A stretch of 9,943 nt of DNA. It comes from Collinsella sp. Lineage in GTDB: Bacteria > Actinomycetota > Coriobacteriia > Coriobacteriales > Coriobacteriaceae. The position numbers were made by a program, and so were the translations under genes. The DNA lies in contig DXLY01000068.1 of NCBI GenBank assembly GCA_019414465.1, positions 1-9,943 of the forward strand, read 5' to 3'. Position 1 is the first letter of the stretch. Each line of letters begins with the position of its first letter. This document shows positions 6,264 to 9,943 of this stretch, in pieces. Under the pieces are notes generated by a model that worked only from the letters and a program-made list of their open reading frames with translations, did no database searches and was not told where the DNA came from.

Positions 6264-8930
6264 ATGACACCTCTCGCAAAACGTCTCCCGCGCGAGCTGC
6301 GCCGCAATATCGGCAAGTACCTGGGCATCTTTTTGCTTATGTGCGGAAGCATCGCTCTCACGTCGGGCTTTTTGCTCGCGGCGCATTCCATCGGCTGCCT
6401 CATTGACGACATGCGCGATGCATACACGATCGAGGACGGCCGCGTGACTACCTCCTTCGAGGCCACCAAAGACCAGCTCAAGGCTGCCGAAGACGCGGCT
6501 GAGGACGTCGGCGGCGTTACGTTCTACAAGAACTTCTCTATCGACGCCATCATCAAAAAGGCGGCTGGCGACGACGGCACCAAGCGGACCCTGCGCACCT
6601 ATGCGCACCGCGCTAAGGTGGACATTGCGTCCTACTGTGAGGGCAAGGAACCCAAGGCGGACGACGAGGTGGCCATCGACCGCGTCTTTGCCACCAATAA
6701 CGACCTCGCCATCGGCGATAAGGTCGAGCTCGAGGGGCGCACCTATACCATCTGCGGGATCATGACGCAGCCCGATAGCCAGGCGTTGTTCCTCGACAAT
6801 TCGGACTTTACGGTGAACACCATCACGTATGGCGTAGCCGAGGTCACCGACGCCGGTTTTGTTGCGCTCGAGGATGCCGGCGGCGCACCCGCCTATACGT
6901 ACTCCTTTACCTTTAACGACCGCGACCTCCCCACCGCGGATCGCATCGATACGGAGCAGGATATGGTCGAGGCGCTGGCCGATGCCGATGCGCGCGTGGA
7001 CGATCTGATCGATGCCGATTCCAATCAGGGCATTGGCTATGCGCGCGACGACGTCGACGGCGACTCCATGATGTGGATGACGTTGCTCGACATCATCATC
7101 GTGATCATGGCGTTTGTCTTTGTGGTGCTCACCGACGCCACCATCGAGGAGGAGAGCGCCATCATCGGCACGCTGCTCGCCAGCGGCTATCGCCGTCGCG
7201 AAATCGTGCTGCACTACCTAGCGCTTCCCGCCATCGTAGGCGTGGCCGCGGCGCTACTGGGCACCGCTCTCGGCGTTGCGTTCTTTACCGAGCCCATGCG
7301 CGGTCTCTACTACGGCTCGTACAGCCTGCCGCCCTTCCAGGTGTACTGGAGCTGGGAGATCTTTGTGAAGTGCGCCGTGGTTCCCGCCGCCGCGCTCATC
7401 CTCATCACGCTGGTGGGCCTGCTTCGCAAGATGGGCAAGACGCCGTTGCAGTTCCTTCGTCACGAGGCGAGCGGCAAATCGGGCACCAAGCGCGGCCTGC
7501 AGCTGCCGGAGCGCATGGGCTTTGTCTCGCGCTTCCGCCTGCGCGTCTTCCTGCGCAACCTGGGCAACTTCGCCACGCTCTTCGTGGGCATCGCGTTTGG
7601 GTCGCTGCTTTTGCTCTTTGGTCTGGCGATCCTGCCCACGATGACGCACTATGCGGACAACCTCGAGACGAGCCTGGTCGCCGAGCATCAGTACACACTC
7701 AAGGCTCCGCTAGAGCTTGAGGGTACTGCCGAGGAGCGCGAGCAGTGGTCGGCACTCGAGCGCTTGCAGTCGGTTGACGGCGCGCTGCTTTCTGCCGCCC
7801 AGGATGCCGATGACGAGCTTGACGGCGCGGCCGATGCGGCGCAGACGGCAGCCGATGCCGCGACCGCATCTCCGTCTGCCGAGAGCCTGACCGCAGCGCA
7901 GGATGCGCTTGCCAAGGTCCAGGACAAGAAGGATGAGCTCTACGCGCGCCTTGACGATCTTGCCGACGCCCTCGGCTGCAACCGCGATGAGGCCATCGAT
8001 CTGATCGACAAGGCCTCTAAGATCGACACTGACAACGACGATATCCACCCGGTCAATACGACCGACAACGGCGCGGGCGCAATCGCGCAGGCCGAGAAAT
8101 ATGCCGTTTACCAGCTGCAATACGACCGCGGCGATGGTAATGGCGAGGAGACGATTTCCGTCTACGGCATTTCATCTCATTCGCGCTATTGGAAAGACCT
8201 CAACGTCGGCGACGGGCGCGTCGTCTTTGGCGGCGGTCTGCTCGATAAGTTTGGCTGGAGCGAGGGCCAGAAGGTCGAGCTTCGCGACAAGTACGAGGCT
8301 CGGGATTATTCTCTTAAGTACGCGGGCAAGGACTGTGCCTGGGGCTCCAAGTCGGACATGAATATCTATATGAGTATCGATGACTTTAACGAGCTGTTCG
8401 ACAACGATGCCGCCTACTTTAACGGCTATGTGAGCGACGAGAAGCTCGACCTCGACGCGCGCTACTTTGCCGGCGACACCACGCCCGACGACATGCGCGC
8501 CGTGGGCGACCAGTTCATCGGCATGATGAGCAAAATGATCGGCATGATGGTCGGGCTCGCGGTGTTTATCTTCCTGCTGTTTATGTACCTGCTGACCAAG
8601 GCGGTGATCGACCACAGCGCCCGTTCGATTAGCTATATGAAAGTCTTTGGCTATCGAGATAGCGAGATCTCGCATCTGTACATCCGCTCGATCACGCTGT
8701 GCGTGGCGGCGTCGCTCGTGCTGAGCCTGCCGGTCATTATTGGCTCGCTCACGGCCATCTTCCGCTCGATGCTGCTCGCCTACAACGGCAATATCGAGAT
8801 CTACGTGCCCGCTTGGTCCATGGCTGCATGCGTCGGCATTGGCTTTGCGACCTACCTGGTCGTGGCGCTGCTACACACGCGCTCTATCAAGCGCGTCGGT
8901 CTGGCCGAAGCCCTCAAGGTGCAGGAGTAG
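6264..8930 (+). CDS. ABC transporter permease with two FtsX-like halves
   Basis: 888-residue membrane subunit of the MacB/LolD-type system. Layout: membrane helix 1 (about 18-41), extracytoplasmic domain 1 (about 42-268), helices 2-4 (about 269-292, 314-341, 367-387), helix 5 (about 433-458), extracytoplasmic domain 2 (about 459-757), helices 6-8 (about 758-781, 809-832, 854-871). This is a tandem duplication of the TM1-external-TM2-4 FtsX/MacB unit. Typical FtsX features are the coupling segments GTLLASGYRRREIV and ISYMKVFGYRDSEIS after helices 2 and 6, and the closing motif LAEALKVQE. External domain 2 carries an Ala/Asp/Glu-rich stretch (about 488-590) that looks helical and coiled-coil-like. 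The start is the ATG 8 bp after the ATPase stop; its ribosome site (AGGCGG) is weak, and translation may be coupled. The stop TAG is also the first three bases of a repeat element. Substrate unknown. Confidence 0.9.
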   Translation: MTPLAKRLPRELRRNIGKYLGIFLLMCGSIALTSGFLLAAHSIGCLIDDMRDAYTIEDGRVTTSFEATKDQLKAAEDAAEDVGGVTFYKNFSIDAIIKKAAGDDGTKRTLRTYAHRAKVDIASYCEGKEPKADDEVAIDRVFATNNDLAIGDKVELEGRTYTICGIMTQPDSQALFLDNSDFTVNTITYGVAEVTDAGFVALEDAGGAPAYTYSFTFNDRDLPTADRIDTEQDMVEALADADARVDDLIDADSNQGIGYARDDVDGDSMMWMTLLDIIIVIMAFVFVVLTDATIEEESAIIGTLLASGYRRREIVLHYLALPAIVGVAAALLGTALGVAFFTEPMRGLYYGSYSLPPFQVYWSWEIFVKCAVVPAAALILITLVGLLRKMGKTPLQFLRHEASGKSGTKRGLQLPERMGFVSRFRLRVFLRNLGNFATLFVGIAFGSLLLLFGLAILPTMTHYADNLETSLVAEHQYTLKAPLELEGTAEEREQWSALERLQSVDGALLSAAQDADDELDGAADAAQTAADAATASPSAESLTAAQDALAKVQDKKDELYARLDDLADALGCNRDEAIDLIDKASKIDTDNDDIHPVNTTDNGAGAIAQAEKYAVYQLQYDRGDGNGEETISVYGISSHSRYWKDLNVGDGRVVFGGGLLDKFGWSEGQKVELRDKYEARDYSLKYAGKDCAWGSKSDMNIYMSIDDFNELFDNDAAYFNGYVSDEKLDLDARYFAGDTTPDDMRAVGDQFIGMMSKMIGMMVGLAVFIFLLFMYLLTKAVIDHSARSISYMKVFGYRDSEISHLYIRSITLCVAASLVLSLPVIIGSLTAIFRSMLLAYNGNIEIYVPAWSMAACVGIGFATYLVVALLHTRSIKRVGLAEALKVQE

Positions 8931-9036
8931 TCATTGGGGACGTTCTTAAACGACTAGTCGTTGGGGACAGTCTTTGCCGGATCGCCGGCTCGCTGGCCGG
9001 GCGGCAAGCACTCATTTAAGTCTGTCCCCAATGAGT
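8928..9036. repeat. Modular 'TTGGGGAC' repeat element, right copy
   Basis: This 109-bp composite starts TAGTCATTGGGGAC (8928-8941), overlapping the FtsX stop codon. It then has a 14-bp perfect palindrome AACGACTAGTCGTT (8949-8962), a second GTTGGGGACAGTCTTTGCC module (8960-8978) with a GC-rich inner hairpin closed by TTGCC/GGCAA, and a right end at 9009-9036 that is identical to 5417-5444 of the left element. Its outer ends form an imperfect inverted repeat: TCATTGGGGAC at 8931 pairs with GTCCCCAATGA near 9025-9035, and the CTTAAA/TTTAAG bases inside also match. No reading frame is present. Confidence 0.85.
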
Positions 9037-9058
9037 GCCTAGCGACTCGGCGTTGCGC

Positions 9059-9089
9059 TTGACTTCAACCCCACTTCAACGGGTACCAT
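9059..9089 (+). promoter_or_regulatory. Candidate promoter of the DUF362 gene, 19-bp spacer
   Basis: TTGACT (9059-9064) matches the -35 consensus in five of six bases, and TACCAT (9084-9089) is a fair -10. The spacer is 19 bp, longer than the optimal 17. ACTTCAAC occurs twice (9062-9069 and 9073-9080), 11 bp apart, so both copies face the same side of the helix. Long spacers are typical of promoters opened by MerR-family activators, but the repeats here are direct, not inverted. The transcript would start around 9096 and reach the ATG at 9132 with a GAGGGG ribosome site. Confidence 0.5.
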
Positions 9090-9131
9090 CCTCTATGTCT
9101 GTAACGCCATATAGACCGAGGGGATATAACT

Positions 9132-9943
9132 ATGACCGCAACTGCACCCGCAGCACCCGCTAAGGTGTACTTCACCAACCTGCGCACGCATGCTCGCGAG
9201 AGCCAGCTCGACAAGCTCAAGCGCCTCATTCGTCGCGCCGGTATCGAGCAGATCGACTTCGAGAATAAGTTCGTCGCCATCAAGATCCACTTTGGCGAGC
9301 TGGGCAACCTGAGCTTTTTGCGCCCCAACTACGCCCGCGCCGTCGCGGACGTGGTGAAGGAGCTGGGCGGCAAGCCCTTCCTCACCGACTGCAACACGCT
9401 CTATGTGGGCAGCCGCAAAAACGCGCTCGAGCACATCGACACCGCCTACCAGAACGGCTTTACCCCGTACGCCACAGGCTGCCAGATCATCATCGCCGAC
9501 GGCCTCAAGGGTACCGACGAGGCGCTCGTCCCGGTCGAGGGCGGTGAGTATGTGCGCGAGGCAAAGATCGGTCAGGCGCTCATGGATGCCGATATCGTGA
9601 TCAGCCTCACCCACTTTAAGGGCCATGAGCAGGCGGGTTTTGGCGGCGCCATGAAGAACCTGGGCATGGGAGGCGGCAGCCGTGCCGGCAAGATGGAGCA
9701 GCATGCCGCCGGCAAGCCGAACGTCGCGACTGAGCACTGCGTTGGCTGCCGTGCCTGCGAAAAGATCTGTGCGCACAACGCCATCTCGTTTGACGATACC
9801 CGCGAGCGCGAGCTTGCCAACGGCAACGCCCGCACGGTGCACGTGGCCGCCATCGACCACGATCGCTGCGTGGGCTGCGGACGCTGCATTGCGGCGTGCA
9901 ACCAGGACTGCATCAAGCCCGACTATGATGCCGCGGCCGACGT
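9132..9943 (+). CDS. DUF362 domain protein with two [4Fe-4S] motifs (5' part, runs off window)
   Basis: 270 codons are visible and no stop is reached, so the gene is partial at its 3' end. The N-terminus begins MTATAPAAPAKVYFTNLR. The DUF362 core includes FVAIKIHFGELGN, a LTDCNTLYVGSRKNA segment, DADIVISLTHFKGHEQAGFGGAMKN (rendered here in parts: DADIVISL, THFKGHEQAG, FGGAMKNLGMG) and SRAGKMEQH. A ferredoxin-like part follows with CVGCRACEKIC (C203, C206, C209, C213) and CVGCGRCIAAC (C246, C249, C252, C256), each of the CxxCxxCxxxC type that ligates a [4Fe-4S] cluster. It is probably a cytoplasmic redox or cluster-binding protein; no signal peptide is seen. The exact reaction of the family is not established. 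The ATG has GAGGGG 8 nt upstream. It is separated from the ABC genes by a repeat element and has its own candidate promoter, so it is likely an independent unit. Confidence 0.92.
   Translation, partial: MTATAPAAPAKVYFTNLRTHARESQLDKLKRLIRRAGIEQIDFENKFVAIKIHFGELGNLSFLRPNYARAVADVVKELGGKPFLTDCNTLYVGSRKNALEHIDTAYQNGFTPYATGCQIIIADGLKGTDEALVPVEGGEYVREAKIGQALMDADIVISLTHFKGHEQAGFGGAMKNLGMGGGSRAGKMEQHAAGKPNVATEHCVGCRACEKICAHNAISFDDTRERELANGNARTVHVAAIDHDRCVGCGRCIAACNQDCIKPDYDAAAD

Noticed and set aside
9093..9860. 255-codon minus-strand frame over the DUF362 gene
   Set aside because: The plus-strand frame encodes two exact [4Fe-4S] cysteine motifs and a family core, so the opposite frame is a shadow.

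Overview
The window looks like chromosomal DNA of a GC-rich Actinomycetota. Class Coriobacteriia (Collinsella- or Olsenella-like) is my best guess. It rests on strong G/C bias at third codon positions, the style of the proteins and the short 'TTGGGGAC' intergenic repeats; I had no marker gene or database search to confirm it. Seven protein genes are supported, and the last runs off the right edge. No rRNA, tRNA, CRISPR array or insertion-sequence transposase was seen.

Left part (1-1983): a minus-strand two-component system, with a membrane histidine kinase of the HisKA_3 (NarL/DesK) class and a NarL-type response regulator coupled by an ATGA overlap. The kinase appears to be leaderless. The regulator stops directly after its recognition helix, so it is either short or disrupted. 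A 210-bp divergent intergenic region separates it from the next operon.

Middle left (1984-5311): a compact plus-strand ABC-2 export operon of one ATPase followed by two different permeases of about 400 residues (9-bp gap, then 14-bp overlap). The divergent kinase/regulator pair is its most likely controller; this is inferred from layout only.

Middle right (5542-8930): a second, unrelated ABC system of the MacB/LolD type, with one ATPase and one 888-residue permease carrying two FtsX-like halves. The second extracytoplasmic domain of the permease holds an Ala/Asp/Glu-rich, coiled-coil-like insertion. This two-gene module is flanked on both sides by related, modular inverted-repeat elements (about 5317-5444 and 8928-9036). 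They share a 28-bp identical block in the same orientation and an internal GC-rich hairpin module. The left element has a perfect 26-bp stem with an 8-nt loop. These elements are the most unusual structure in the window.

Right edge (9132-9943): the start of a DUF362-type iron-sulfur protein with two [4Fe-4S] ferredoxin motifs. It is preceded by a plausible promoter with a long 19-bp spacer and a helically phased direct repeat.

Overall this is an envelope/export region: two ABC exporters, a probable signal-responsive controller, and mobile or structural intergenic repeats between operons.
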